Shown: piece by piece, positions 33,301-39,030 of the stretch
Layout: each line of letters starts with the position of its first letter
How positions within the stretch are numbered: the first letter of the stretch is position 1
Origin: Plazaster borealis
Taxonomy: Eukaryota; Echinodermata; Asteroidea; Forcipulatida; Labidiasteridae
DNA: 64,000 nt
Direction: 5' to 3'
Assembly (NCBI GenBank): GCA_021014325.1
Contig: CM037462.1
Span: forward strand, 1,830,318 to 1,894,317
The notes under the pieces: model-generated
Database searches by the model: none
What the model was told of the DNA's origin: nothing
What the model saw: only the letters and a program-made list of their open reading frames with translations
Position numbers and translations under genes: made by a program

Positions 33301-34469
33301 TTAACACCAGCATGATGTACTCGTTGGTAAGTCCACTCGCTACAGAGTGTGCAAGTCTCGCGCATATTGGAACTTCCGGAACCATTGTGGTACCAACCAT
33401 ATGGATTCTTACGTAATTGGGATTTTGTTTCGTCATTTATTTTAGTTTAACGTAGTTTATGGCAATGGAAATTATATATGATGTTGGGAATGTAGTACTA
33501 AGTGACAAACATATGAAAGTAAAACTAATTCAACAAAATAACGAAGAAACCCCAAGAATAAGACTTGACCTCCGTTTCCGGTTACTTGAAAAACAAATTA
33601 AAATGCTGCCCAACTGACGGGCCTATGTGATAGACGCACACATTCGGGCGTGATTGGCAAATGGAAACATACGTTGTATACATACCCATTAAAACACGTA
33701 CAGATTTTCGCCTATGTAAATTTGTACACAAACCTTGAATTTTATTTATAGATAAAGTATGCAGCCAATATAATTCAATCTATCTATCATCGGGATATTA
33801 CAAAGTCTTTCTAGAATGGAAGTTACCTTGGTACCCCCACACAGACTTAATTACCCTACAATTAAAAGTGCCTTCCAATGAGGCGCAAGAATCCCTCGTT
33901 TATTCTTGGGAACCTCGGGTCGCAGGGTTTTAAAAGTGTATCCAAGGCGTAGCTTTTATAGATTTTTCCGGAAAGGAAAATGTTGTAAAGAATGTCACGA
34001 AAATATTAAATGGAAACTCAGTTTGTCCGATTGCGCCTTTTTAAACATTAGGCTATTTTTAGTCATCGATCGTTGGAATTGGTTTTATTTATTTATTTAT
34101 TTATTTATTTATTTCGTCTTATTTAACCAGGGTAGCCCCATCAGTTGTCAATGAACTGTTCTCCTGGGGGCCCTCGATACGTAACATAAAAATAAACAAG
34201 AATAAAATACAAAAGCAGCTAAGATTTACAAGAACACATAGAGTCCTAAGAAGTACATAATGAGGAGTTAAAATAAAATAAAAACTATAGGCTATATCTC
34301 ACTTGTGGTGATATTAAACTCCTTCATGATCACCAAAGATAAGGTGTTAAATAATGTATTCAATATCATTGTTATGTAATAGGAGCATTATGCAATGTGC
34401 TACGATGTGATCCGAGAACACATGAACAACGCATCAGACAGCACCATATACGAGAACCTGAATGGATAA
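91..34469 (+). CDS. Gene A: receptor tyrosine phosphatase with FTP-Ig-EGF-FN3 ectodomain (5' partial)
   Basis: Multi-exon gene whose first exons lie before the window. Exons: 91-348, 1353-1469, 2602-2691, 3262-3480, 4660-4767, 5639-5728, 6353-6571, 9791-10111, 10436-10687, 10786-10917, 11105-11260, 11446-11547, 11707-11748, 12368-12661, 14247-14546, 15350-15576, 16102-16171, 16681-16787, 17358-17562, 17864-17963, 18388-18625, 19124-19157, 20227-20335, 21818-21912, 22841-23106, 25083-25170, 25923-25999, 26656-26692, 26806-26903, 27243-27362, 28216-28367, 29137-29272, 29432-29560, 30111-30210, 30856-30932, 31478-31612, 32121-32249, 32524-32675, 33191-33326, 34383-34469. All junctions are GT/AG, phases chain correctly, and the joined frame (5,804 nt, about 1,933 residues) has no stop before TAA 34467-34469. 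Predicted type I membrane receptor that removes phosphate from phosphotyrosine inside the cell; the ligand is unknown. Exon order and domain families are seen in the sequence; the function is inferred from family. Confidence 0.9.
740..960 (-). mobile_element. tRNA-derived SINE relic, FTP1-FTP2 intron of A
   Basis: Read on the minus strand, GGGTTCGAAACCC-type B-box sequence is followed by a body containing TTGCGCCCTTGAGCAAGGCACTT, a tail shared with the other SINEs here. The same relic is at the matching place in gene B (49190-49975), so it predates the duplication. Confidence 0.6.
1353..3480 (+). CDS. Gene A, FTP module 2 (extra copy relative to gene B)
   Basis: Three phase-1 exons, 1353-1469 (117 nt), 2602-2691 (90 nt) and 3262-3480 (219 nt), encode a fucolectin-tachylectin-4-pentraxin-type (F5/8C-like) module. 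Landmarks: SSQSSTYNS and ASKALDG in exon 1, the hallmark NPWWKVDL in exon 2, and CGSPVT...RYVSVDIPG...VEVQVFT in exon 3. The exon-1 histidine found in other copies (SHTG) is TRTSG here, and exon 2 reads NRIHD rather than NRxD. Sugar binding through the classical His/Arg pocket is therefore doubtful. The module with its introns is a tandem duplicate of module 3; gene B has only one equivalent. Confidence 0.88.
2068..2378. mobile_element. 311-bp MITE in FTP2 intron of gene A
   Basis: Perfect 21-bp terminal inverted repeats (2068-2088 and 2358-2378, starting AAGCCGGCCTCAGG). It is absent from the matching introns at 5370 and 51010, so it inserted after the module duplication. No coding potential seen. 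A clear target-site duplication is not visible. Confidence 0.8.
4660..6571 (+). CDS. Gene A, FTP module 3
   Basis: Exons 4660-4767 (108 nt), 5639-5728 (90 nt) and 6353-6571 (219 nt), all phase 1 to phase 1. Landmarks: [16 protein letters not shown] and ISHT in exon 1, NPWWKVDL...NRHD in exon 2, and CGSPVT...RYVSVDIP in exon 3. This module keeps a His followed about 27 residues later by R-H-D and then a basic pair, which resembles the fucose/Ca-site pattern of eel agglutinin-type lectins. It is the best candidate glycan-binding module of the gene. Exon 3 ends in T, so the first codon of the next exon completes a Cys (TGT). Confidence 0.88.
7640..8410 (+). mobile_element. Non-LTR retrotransposon endonuclease relic in gene A intron
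   Basis: Broken reading frames with endonuclease-like motifs: VWCWNVTT near 7720, LSETHLLGQ near 7815, VAGDFNAR near 7915, and a later segment ending [12 protein letters not shown] (8290-8400). Stops and frameshifts throughout. The order (SFSVGCWNV, xSETH, GDFNAR, TDHRL) fits an APE-type endonuclease of LINEs. The orthologous relic is in gene B at 53150-53880. Confidence 0.65.
8417..8693. mobile_element. Insertion of about 270 bp present only in gene A
   Basis: Gene B runs from CACGTGGTGTG directly into an AGGCCAACCAGCCATATCTG stretch, while gene A has about 270 extra bases here, beginning with a tandem TTCAAGGTTCAAGG. No inverted repeats or coding motif recognised. The rest of this intron up to 9790 is shared with B and I see no gene in it. 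Confidence 0.45.
9791..10111 (+). CDS. Gene A, Tie2-type N-terminal Ig-like domain
   Basis: A single 321-nt exon (107 codons, phase 1-1) after tttccacag and before gtagga. The peptide contains [42 protein letters not shown] and [10 protein letters not shown]. Order and spacing resemble the first Ig-like domain of Tie/Tek angiopoietin receptors (family knowledge: LINSLPLVS...TC...GRDF...GAYFCEGR...IRTMKM). Canonical Ig cysteines are mostly missing, as also noted for the divergent first Tie Ig domain. The exon begins with the second base of a Cys codon that completes the last FTP module. The assignment to the Tie-type family is by eye and less certain than the exon itself. Confidence 0.8.
10436..10687 (+). 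CDS. Gene A, second Ig-like domain
   Basis: A 252-nt exon (84 codons, phase 1-1) preceded by atttcag and followed by gtgtgt. It shows an Ig V/I-set pattern: a Trp in NVRWKNN, and [16 protein letters not shown] near the end, equivalent to the DxGxYxC motif with N in place of D. Gene B has the canonical SDEGIYSC. The first disulfide cysteine is replaced (VTMTMVPS), so the intradomain disulfide is probably absent. It sits between the Tie-like first Ig and the EGF cassette, as in Tie receptors. Confidence 0.85.
10786..11748 (+). CDS. Gene A, Tie-like EGF cassette (four exons)
   Basis: Exons 10786-10917, 11105-11260, 11446-11547 and 11707-11748 (132, 156, 102 and 42 nt), each phase 1-1. They encode laminin/Tie-type EGF repeats: [10 protein letters not shown]...GFSGDNC, then a segment with [18 protein letters not shown], then [16 protein letters not shown], and a short [12 protein letters not shown]. 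The [11 protein letters not shown] block is nearly the same as the second EGF repeat of vertebrate Tie2 (established family feature), the strongest link to the Tie ectodomain. The last exon is only 42 nt and could be skipped without changing frame. Confidence 0.9.
11965..12045 (-). ncRNA. Hammerhead-like fold, possible Penelope/retrozyme remnant (A intron)
   Basis: On the minus strand ACCGGA pairs with TCCGGT (possible stem I), enclosing a GTCG/CGAC helix (stem II) followed by CGAAAC, the order of a type I hammerhead. The CUGANGA core is degraded to GAATTGA, so cleavage is unlikely. An identical copy is in gene B at 57195-57275. Low confidence. Confidence 0.3.
12368..12661 (+). CDS. Gene A, FN3 domain 1
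   Basis: One 294-nt exon, phase 1-1, acceptor atacag, donor gtaaga. It has a fibronectin type III layout: ITLEWNAV with the core Trp, ADEYRVEY, then the distal [20 protein letters not shown] strands ending in [10 protein letters not shown]. It differs from the gene B exon by only two bases, both changing an amino acid (N to D, T to I). In Tie receptors a third Ig domain lies here; I see none. Confidence 0.88.
12934..13311. mobile_element. Nested TTAA-type MITE
   Basis: Starts TTAAAGGTATCGTACACG and ends CGTGTTCAGTGCCTTTAA, imperfect inverted termini with TTAA ends. Internal blocks (CTTGCAACTTCGATGGCCAA, TACACCAAGTGA) recur at 40328-40512, and its left arm recurs near 26190-26400 and inverted at 37795-37966. 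Confidence 0.65.
13337..13385. repeat. Perfect 24-bp palindrome with 1-nt centre
   Basis: Arms 13337-13360 and 13362-13385 are exact complements (GATAATCGTAACCCTCC...). It lies inside the gene A-specific transposon. A half-similar block (GATAATCGTAACCCTCC) recurs near 42272. Confidence 0.85.
14247..14546 (+). CDS. Gene A, FN3 domain 2
   Basis: A 300-nt exon (phase 1-1) beginning after taatag. FN3 signature: [58 protein letters not shown]-glycosylation sequons visible are NDT, NSS, NIT and NNS. Twelve base differences from gene B over 300 nt by hand count give seven amino-acid changes, which remove two of the sequons in B. Confidence 0.9.
14979..15191. mobile_element. MITE in FN3-2/FN3-3 intron of A
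   Basis: Imperfect inverted ends GGCCATGTCACACAGGG and CCTTGTGTGACACGGCC. The same element is at 58878-59090 in gene B, nearly identical, so it was there before the copies separated. No coding content. Confidence 0.65.
15350..16171 (+). CDS. Gene A, FN3 domain 3 (two exons)
   Basis: Exons 15350-15576 (227 nt, ends phase 0) and 16102-16171 (70 nt). Together they form a classic FN3 domain: [43 protein letters not shown], then [13 protein letters not shown]. The intron splits the domain before its F strand, as also in FN3 domain 4. It carries NIT and NLT sequons. Exon 15350-15576 differs from gene B at 12 bases, 11 of them amino-acid changing. Confidence 0.9.
16278..16615 (+). mobile_element. 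tRNA-Leu-derived SINE in gene A intron
   Basis: Head with A box TGGCTGAGCGG and B box GGTTCGAGTCC, like tRNA-Leu, then a body with TTGAGCAAGATACTTTGCC and GGACATTAAGCCGTAGGTCC, and an A/T-rich tail near 16605. The counterpart in gene B is 59921-60265; a truncated third copy is at 40575-40690. The acceptor stem does not close and a body follows, so it is not a functional tRNA gene. Confidence 0.75.
16681..17562 (+). CDS. Gene A, FN3 domain 4 (two exons)
   Basis: Exons 16681-16787 (107 nt) and 17358-17562 (205 nt), phase 0 between them. They encode [30 protein letters not shown], then [11 protein letters not shown] and [16 protein letters not shown], a standard FN3 fold with the WDPP turn and the TxYxFxVxA strand. 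The first exon is identical in gene B, and the second differs at four bases. Ends in LLE, joined in phase 1 to the next FN3 exon. Confidence 0.9.
17864..19157 (+). CDS. Gene A, membrane-proximal FN3 domain 5 and linker
   Basis: Exons 17864-17963 (100 nt), 18388-18625 (238 nt) and 19124-19157 (34 nt). The peptide starts [13 protein letters not shown], passes a basic stretch [11 protein letters not shown], then [12 protein letters not shown] and [19 protein letters not shown], and closes with [11 protein letters not shown]. The YGGYxNxPL block and a basic cluster are typical of the membrane-proximal FN3 region of R2-type receptor PTPs, where proprotein convertases cut. KRKR (codons 18422-18433) is a candidate cut site. 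A MITE sits just upstream of the second exon. Confidence 0.85.
18135..18345. mobile_element. GGGTCAGAATTGACCC-type MITE upstream of FN3-5 exon in A
   Basis: Begins ACTCTAAAAACTGCCGGGTC with the short palindrome GGGTCAGAATTGACCC, and carries related blocks (GGGTCAGTATGACCCGG) inside. Family members: 61743-61950 (gene B counterpart), 29743-29905 and a partial at 31905-32003 ending CCAGGGATTTTTTAAGAGTG. Confidence 0.65.
20227..21912 (+). CDS. Gene A, transmembrane helix and juxtamembrane start
   Basis: Exon 20227-20335 (109 nt) encodes a short stalk ([12 protein letters not shown]) followed by about 23 hydrophobic residues rich in Ile/Val and a stop-transfer FLRR. Exon 21818-21912 (95 nt) continues with [11 protein letters not shown], a basic inner-face segment, and [15 protein letters not shown]. 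This gives a type I topology: ectodomain outside, phosphatase inside. The Ile codon run is a GTC/ATC repeat tract (20287-20322). A hAT-type transposon lies in the intron between the two exons. The transmembrane sequence is unrelated to that of gene B. Confidence 0.88.
20422..21608. mobile_element. 1,187-bp hAT-type transposon with 8-bp TSD
   Basis: Ends CAGTGGCGT...ACGCCACTG with exact 8-bp target duplication GTCAGCGA (20414-20421 and 21609-21616), the hallmark of hAT elements. It lies in the intron between the transmembrane and juxtamembrane exons of A. Inside are G/C tracts, a nested inverted-repeat element at 20734-20876 (GGGCCCAATTTCATGGC ends), and a short open stretch near 20985-21170 that reads like the acidic/Ser-rich C-terminus of a transposon protein. 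No complete transposase. Confidence 0.9.
22119..22260. mobile_element. Partial MITE of the GGGTGTTAAAATAACACC family
   Basis: Shares GGGTGTTAAAATAACACCAA and a GACAACACC block with the complete element at 35085-35312. Intron sequence with no gene. Confidence 0.55.
22841..23106 (+). CDS. Gene A, proline-rich juxtamembrane segment and PTP wedge
   Basis: A 266-nt exon (phase 1 in, phase 0 out). It encodes a Pro/Thr/Ser-rich stretch made of two tandem 45-nt units (22891-22935 and 22936-22980; [15 protein letters not shown] then [15 protein letters not shown]). [18 protein letters not shown] follows, matching the PPIPxxxLxxHIExxK element that precedes D1 in R2-type receptor PTPs. The PxxP motifs could bind SH3 domains (inference). 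The exon ends DADYK and joins [15 protein letters not shown] of D1. Confidence 0.88.
23165..23885 (+). mobile_element. CR1/L2-like LINE 3' fragment in gene A intron
   Basis: Translates, with frameshifts and stops, to the C-terminal part of a non-LTR reverse transcriptase: [59 protein letters not shown], and then the 3' end, followed by a (TC)n tract at 23891-23910. 5' truncated and inactive. Confidence 0.75.
24099..24729. mobile_element. 631-bp MITE with 26-bp inverted ends
   Basis: TTGTTATACCATGGTAATAG at 24099 pairs with the complementary end at 24704-24729 (two mismatches in 26). The inner part (ATTCGAACTTCCGGAACCAT, ATTCGGGCGTGATTGGCAAA) recurs at 33345-33672 and, inverted, at 62400-62995. 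No protein frame. Confidence 0.75.
25083..29560 (+). CDS. Gene A, catalytic PTP domain D1
   Basis: Eight exons: 25083-25170, 25923-25999, 26656-26692, 26806-26903, 27243-27362, 28216-28367, 29137-29272, 29432-29560. Motifs in order: [15 protein letters not shown] (pTyr loop), [55 protein letters not shown] (WPD loop with its Asp), and the active site [12 protein letters not shown] with the nucleophile Cys, split by the 28368-29136 intron. The Q-loop SVQTAEQYQF follows. All catalytic residues are present, so D1 should be an active tyrosine phosphatase. Exon boundaries follow the usual receptor PTP pattern. Confidence 0.95.
25437..25890. repeat. Minisatellite, about 20-21-bp units
   Basis: More than 20 units close to GGATTCACAGTCCGTTATTA, varying by point changes and small indels, in the intron between the first two D1 exons. 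Each unit contains an inverted pair (TCCGTTATTACGGA), so the tract can form hairpins. It ends in an inverted unit near 25869-25885. Confidence 0.9.
26947..27040. mobile_element. 94-bp fold-back element
   Basis: Perfect 23-bp inverted arms (26947-26969 and 27018-27040, GGACAAGTCGTTAAATGTCT...) around a 48-nt loop with GTGATAGAGAAACGG and its partial complement. It is 43 nt after the donor of the 26806-26903 exon. Probably a tiny MITE. Confidence 0.75.
28735..29035 (-). mobile_element. LINE fragment, antisense in D1 active-site intron
   Basis: Minus-strand translation gives [21 protein letters not shown] and then [10 protein letters not shown] after a stop, typical of the C-terminal end of RTE/jockey-like reverse transcriptases (KWRWAGHxxR). 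It lies between the two exons that encode the [10 protein letters not shown] signature. Short and inactive. Confidence 0.7.
30111..34469 (+). CDS. Gene A, pseudophosphatase domain D2 and C-terminal tail
   Basis: Exons 30111-30210, 30856-30932, 31478-31612, 32121-32249, 32524-32675, 33191-33326, 34383-34469. The fold is intact ([47 protein letters not shown]). The catalytic parts are degraded: the WPD loop is WPC, the signature is HCMDGLGRSA instead of HCSAGxGRTG, the pTyr-loop Tyr is Thr, and the Q-loop Gln is lost (TVNTSMMY). The Cys is kept. D2 therefore probably regulates D1 or binds partners, as in other tandem-domain receptor PTPs. The protein ends ...STIYENLNG, then TAA. Confidence 0.93.
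30714..30817. mobile_element. 104-bp palindromic MITE
   Basis: CTAGGTGGCAGCAGACTTAC and its near-complement at the right end enclose a 30-nt middle. Intron between the first two D2 exons; no coding content. Confidence 0.6.
31140..31256 (-). mobile_element. tRNA-derived SINE head, antisense
   Basis: Minus strand shows GGTTCGAATCCCATCC (B box and T-arm) preceded by TTGCAAAGGTCG. Only the tRNA-like 3' half is clear. A different tRNA parent from the Leu-type SINE. Confidence 0.45.
32690..33145. mobile_element. Fold-back MITE with a second MITE nested in it
   Basis: Long imperfect arms (AAACGCTT... at left; AAACGCTTCC...AAGGCAACGTGTCCCTTT at right) with the central inverted pair TTTTCCTTTTACATCG / AGTAAAAGGAAAGCC. 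A nested element at 32755-32915 carries GAGCTGTGTATTGAGAGAGT. Related copies: 36978-37285 (outer family) and 44084-44286 (nested family). Confidence 0.65.
33345..33672. mobile_element. Truncated copy of the 24099 MITE family
   Basis: GTGCAAGTCTCGCGCATATT through ATTCGGGCGTGATTGGCAAA matches 24121-24490. It starts 18 nt after the donor of the D2 signature exon (33326). The rest of this intron to 34382 holds a TTTA repeat and otherwise nothing recognisable. Confidence 0.65.
34083..34270. repeat. (ATTT)n tract and dispersed repeat before the last exon
   Basis: About eight ATTT units, then a stretch containing TTATTTAACCAGGGTAGCCC and CTGTTCTCCTGGGGGCCC, which looks like a dispersed repeat or LINE/SINE tail. 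Intron of gene A; no coding frame. Confidence 0.5.
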
Positions 34470-34509
34470 GTCTTCTGCTAAGACGTGAAGACGACACGTG
34501 AGTTCTCCA

Positions 34510-35022
34510 GGGGCCAATTTCATAGCGCTACTTAAAGAGGGGCTCCAAGGTCAAATTCATTTATGTGATATACTCATTTTCTAATAGAAAGACTTCTCGT
34601 ATAAGTGGGAAGAAAAATTACAAGTCTCTAACATCATCTTAAAATGGTGTCCTTTGCTAATGTATTTGATACCCTTCCAGCGCGAAATTTACTTATTGTC
34701 CTAAATTTAATGACGTCACTTTTGTCTATACATGGGTCTGTACATTGTTGTACGGTGATTTTTGGTTCATTCCGGACTGTTTCAGAGCGAAATTTTGAAC
34801 ATGACGGCACTGGATTTCAACAACAAATGGGTCTTTACATTCCAAGGAGGAATTTTTGGTCAGTCAAATGGTCAAATTCAAGCTTACCAGAATAAGGTTA
34901 TCAGCCAAAATACATTGTCACATGTACAAGCCGTGATGGTATCCTGCTTATTTTTGGTTATCAAAATATTGTTAAGCAATATTTTCTGCTTAAGCAGCTT
35001 TATGAAAATGAGCCCTGATTGT
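34510..35022. mobile_element. MITE in the presumed 3' UTR of gene A
   Basis: Inverted ends GGGGCCAATTTCATAGCGCT and AGCAGCTTTATGAAAATGAGCCCT, beginning about 40 nt after the stop codon. Similar ends are seen at 20734-20876 and 36703-36850, so this is a dispersed family. It would be part of the transcript if the later poly(A) signals are used. Confidence 0.6.
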
Positions 35023-35084
35023 TCCTGACATCAGATGTTTCTTTTGATCTCCTGTAAGAGCTTTGGCCTGAAAGCCACTACACT

Positions 35085-35312
35085 GCAAAAACTGGAGTGT
35101 TGAAGTTGACACCATGGGTGTTGTCACATAATATATACCGAAGAGAGAATCAAAATTAACATCACAGGGTGTTAAAATAACACCAATGTAATTGTTTTGA
35201 CTGAATTTGGTGTTATTTTAACACCCTATGGTGTAAATTTTGAGTCTTTTTGGTATCTATGTGTGACAACACCCATGGTGTAAATTTAAACGCCTCAATA
35301 ATTGCAGTGTAG
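35085..35312. mobile_element. 228-bp MITE, CTACACTGCA ends
   Basis: Inverted ends CTACACTGCA/TGCAGTGTAG with nested inverted GGGTGTTAAAATAACACC blocks and duplicated ACACCCATGGTGT motifs. A partial relative is at 22119. Confidence 0.7.
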
Positions 35313-35879
35313 TTCCTACAACGTAATAAGCAAACTTTTGCAGCTGTACTGATGTAGGGAGGGTTTATCGTAAGTGCACTGATAAACGTTTGACAAGAAA
35401 ATGTAGAAAGATTCGGGCATAATATTGTGTATTTGTACGACCTATATAAATTTCCACTTAGTTGTTGTTAGGGAACCGATAGAAAGCAGAAATGAATTAA
35501 AGTTACTGAAATATTGTGTTATTGTCTGATTTTCTTTTCGATATTATGAAGGGTTACATATTTTTGCAAAGAATTTTAAAAGAATACATGTATATTTTTA
35601 AATATTGTACACAGAAAAGTTAAAAATGTATGCGTATAATTTACAAGGTAAGAGTTAACGGTAATTATAATTTTTTAGCAATATTATATCCAGTATCAGA
35701 ATTGATTAATGATGTATTTTTTAAAGACCGTGCAGTCTCGTGCGATTTGAGTGCCTTGTCCATTTGCTTTAAAGTGTGAATGATACAAAAAATCACAAAC
35801 TTTAAAACCAAACGCTCGAACAGACGCGAGACTTGCATACTATGGTTTAACTTTTTATTTACCCAAGATCAAAACTACA

Positions 35880-35931
35880 AATAAACCTGAGATTGAATAG
35901 TAACTATAATCTGCTATAAATGGAGAATAAA
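35880..35931 (+). promoter_or_regulatory. Candidate polyadenylation signals for gene A
   Basis: Two AATAAA hexamers (35880-35885 and 35926-35931) lie about 1.4 kb after the stop codon; an ATTAAA is at 35496-35501. If used, the 3' UTR would contain two MITEs (34510-35022 and 35085-35312). No downstream element or transcript supports the choice. Confidence 0.25.
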
Positions 35932-36977
35932 TCAACTCAAAGTCCCTGTGGGAGAAAGGTTGTTTAAAGGTGCTGTCTCGTCATGACCAAAGCATGAACT
36001 CTTACCCAGTTACAGTACGCGTGCGCTCTCTCCTCGGATGATGCAGGGAAGGGTCGCGCGCAGTAACTGGTTATATATCATAATTCCATGTACAGCAACA
36101 GGTCTGCTCCTATCATGACGATACAGCCCTTTTAATCAATGTAGTCAAGGAATGAATGAATGATTGATTGATTGACCAACGAAACTCGACTTTTATTCAG
36201 TTTATTTTTATGTCGCCGTTTGCGCATATTAAATGTGATTTGTGTTTTGGCATTTTGAAGTGGAATTCTAAACCCATCCCGTAAAAGGGAACTATGATTT
36301 CATCTCACTCAAGCCATGAGATTAAGCCATGTGTGGTGGGGGCTGGACAAGATGGCGGGGTCGCAATAAGGTTCTGTATGTTTTTGCAATTGCCAAAAGT
36401 GTTGTCAGATCATGTACGCTTGCAGCTCATTTTATCCTATTTATATATATATGTATACATATATATTTGTTTATACGAATCCGTTCGAAGTCTTTTCCAC
36501 CGAGGAAGTTTCAAATTGTTTTACATTGTTATCATCTTATATCATAAGGCTGTACCCGATTGTTTTGCTGCCGCGCGTTTTGAAGTGAAGATCGTCAACG
36601 GTAAAACACAGCATTGGTAATAATTACAAATTTGACCTATTCATTGTGGAAGTAACCCTCTGCCTAAGTTGCTTTTTGCAGGAATTTGCTTAAAACATCA
36701 GGGCCCAATTTTACAAAGCATTAAAACATGCTAAGAAGGAAAAATTGTGATTAGCAGAAACAGGGTACCAGCCAGTTTGCCATCAAGTTGACACTATGTG
36801 ACTGGTGCTAAGCAGGATTTTCTGCTTAACAGCTTTATGAAATTGGTCCTAGATTACCAGCCAATATGTTAAGATTGTGATGATGATTATGACTGGCTAA
36901 CTATTCCGATTTGCTAAGCAATAACACCGTTTGATGCTGATCGAACACGCACACATTGGTATTATTGTATCATAAAT

Positions 36978-37285
36978 AAAAGGGACACGTTGCCTTGGAT
37001 TGGGCGCTTTGGGCTATACAAAGCGTTTGAAAGCGTTCGTTAAGAACTGTTTGGTTGGAAAGATGTTTTAAAATTTGAATATAATGATCCACACAAATAT
37101 GCCTCGAAATTGTGTGGTTTTCCTTTTACTTCGTAAAATTTCATGGTCCGCCATTTTGTAGAACCAAATTAATTTTGACTCCACGAAATGGCGGTCCGTG
37201 TTTGTTCACGAAGGAAAAAGGAAAACCACATAAATTCGAGGCATTTTGTGTGGATCGTTATATTCTACTTTTAAAACCCGTGTGT
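36978..37285. mobile_element. Fold-back MITE (AAGGGACACGTTGCC family)
   Basis: Begins AAGGGACACGTTGCCTTGG and folds on a central pair (ATTTTGACTCCACGAAATGG against the left arm), with TGGTTTTCCTTTTACTTCGT and its complement. The element at 32690-33145 is the same family, ending in the complementary AAGGCAACGTGTCCCTTT. Right terminus is lost. Confidence 0.6.
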
Positions 37286-38370
37286 GCATGGTGTGTGACG
37301 CCCCTCCTGTAGTTCTAACAATGTTATATTTTCATCTCCCAATGGTTTTTGACATAGTTGTCTAAGATTACTTAAGCCTTAAATTTTTCTGTTTCATTAA
37401 TTTTTAATTAATTTGGTTTTTAATTAGAGACAAATAATAATTAAAAAAAAACACACACAATATCTGTCAAATCCAGCCACCTCTAATTAGCGCCTTTAGT
37501 AAACAATACAATTGCATTAGCCTGACACCTTTCTAACAGCCTGTTGACCACACAATACAGCCCTGAACTCCCACGTTAGTATTATTGCAAGCATAAGCCA
37601 AAACGTTTCTTCCTTGCTCGGTGCGGTTTATCATGCAGGCAGGAGTGCGCCCTCCCCCAAAAAACGGAGACAGTTTGTGTAGCGGGGAGGGGGTGGTGGC
37701 CTTGCACAAGCTGTTGGCAAGACTTGACAAGCCAAGCCTGTGACAGAGAACAGACAGCTGAACAGATTGTTCCGCTTATCAGTGGGTTAGATCCTAGTTG
37801 TAGATATAAAAATACCATAAAACTAACCTTTTTCATTTCAAAAGGTGGTAGCGTTTTTGAGAAATGCATTATACTATATCCAAAGCTGCTGTACTTTTTA
37901 CCAAGTAAGTTTTTATTGACATTAATTTTCAGAGTCACTACCAAACGTACACAGACCCTTTAAGTACAAATTTATTTTACTTTAAGGATTTGTGTGGTTG
38001 GCAGCTCTATAAAGAGCTTCTTCAGTTGTTACTCATTTATTCAGAAGTGTGTCTTAATGAAAATGTGTACTCTATTCGCAGTGATTGGAATTAACTGATA
38101 ATTAATTGATCAGTGAAACATATTGATTCATGTGTACTTATTGGGTTCGGTTGTTTCAGCCAAAAATAAACTTTTGGCTCAATCAATGATTGCATTAATC
38201 TTGATAGCATTGTGTTAAATGATATTCATGTGAAAATAAATAGACCCAAAAGGATTGCATATAAAAGGAACTAACGGACTCCACAAAATATATGCCCCCT
38301 CTGGCGTTCATTAGTGTCTGATAAAGCGCCCTCTCTCATTGTCGTCGTACCTCGCGTGTAGACCGGTCCC

Positions 38371-38398
38371 CTGTCTTTATCCGCAAGGATAAAGACAG
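38371..38398. repeat. Perfect 12-bp hairpin with GCAA loop
   Basis: CTGTCTTTATCC, GCAA, GGATAAAGACAG. It borders a dispersed repeat that also occurs at 42540 and 63500 in the opposite orientation. It may be the end of a transposon rather than an independent signal. Confidence 0.7.
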
Positions 38399-38903
38399 AA
38401 CAGGTGCGCAGGTTTGCATGTAATGTTGTTTATACACAATGTAATGGTAGCAACTACCACTGCCAGTTGCTCAAGGCCGCTATCTGGCGTTATTCACGAG
38501 CCTCGAAGTGTAACGTCAGATGTTCGGGCTACCTCGCGTGCAACTCCTGTCTCTTATTCCGATCCTCTGACGTCAGAATGTGGCTGATGAAGGATATAAA
38601 TACAGGGGAGCAGTCAACCTGTCTATGGTTCCAAACTCCCGGCACTTCTTTCCCGTTACATGAAAAGAGGAAGAGCTTTTATCAACAAAGAGTTTTTCTC
38701 AATGAAAATTATTAATAAGCATAATTGAATAAATAACTAAATGAAACATCGGTCAATGCAATATTATCACTCAGTGCTCGTAAACCGTACAATTTACGTC
38801 ATGGAATTTCTCACAACATTGATGCTCATTAACAGCACAAGGTGAAAGGTCACTCCAGGAAGAAATTTAGCCTTATGAACCAAAGTTATTTCTAATTGAA
38901 AAT

Positions 38904-39030
38904 AAGGCCGTGTCCGAAATGCCAGATACGGCTACGGCTGATTTCCCACGTTGAAGTATAGGACGTCCTTAGCAACACCCTTAGCTACAGTCGTAGCCGT
39001 AGCCGTAGCCGCCAAGTCGGATACGGCCTT
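38904..39030. mobile_element. 127-bp MITE
   Basis: Ends AAGGCCGTGTCCGAA and TCGGATACGGCCTT are inverted with one mismatch; the inside has a short GTAGCC run. No coding content. Confidence 0.7.

Noticed and set aside
38404..38715. Open frame of 103 codons as a small gene
   Set aside because: It overlaps a dispersed repeat found elsewhere in the window and has no domain or splice support.
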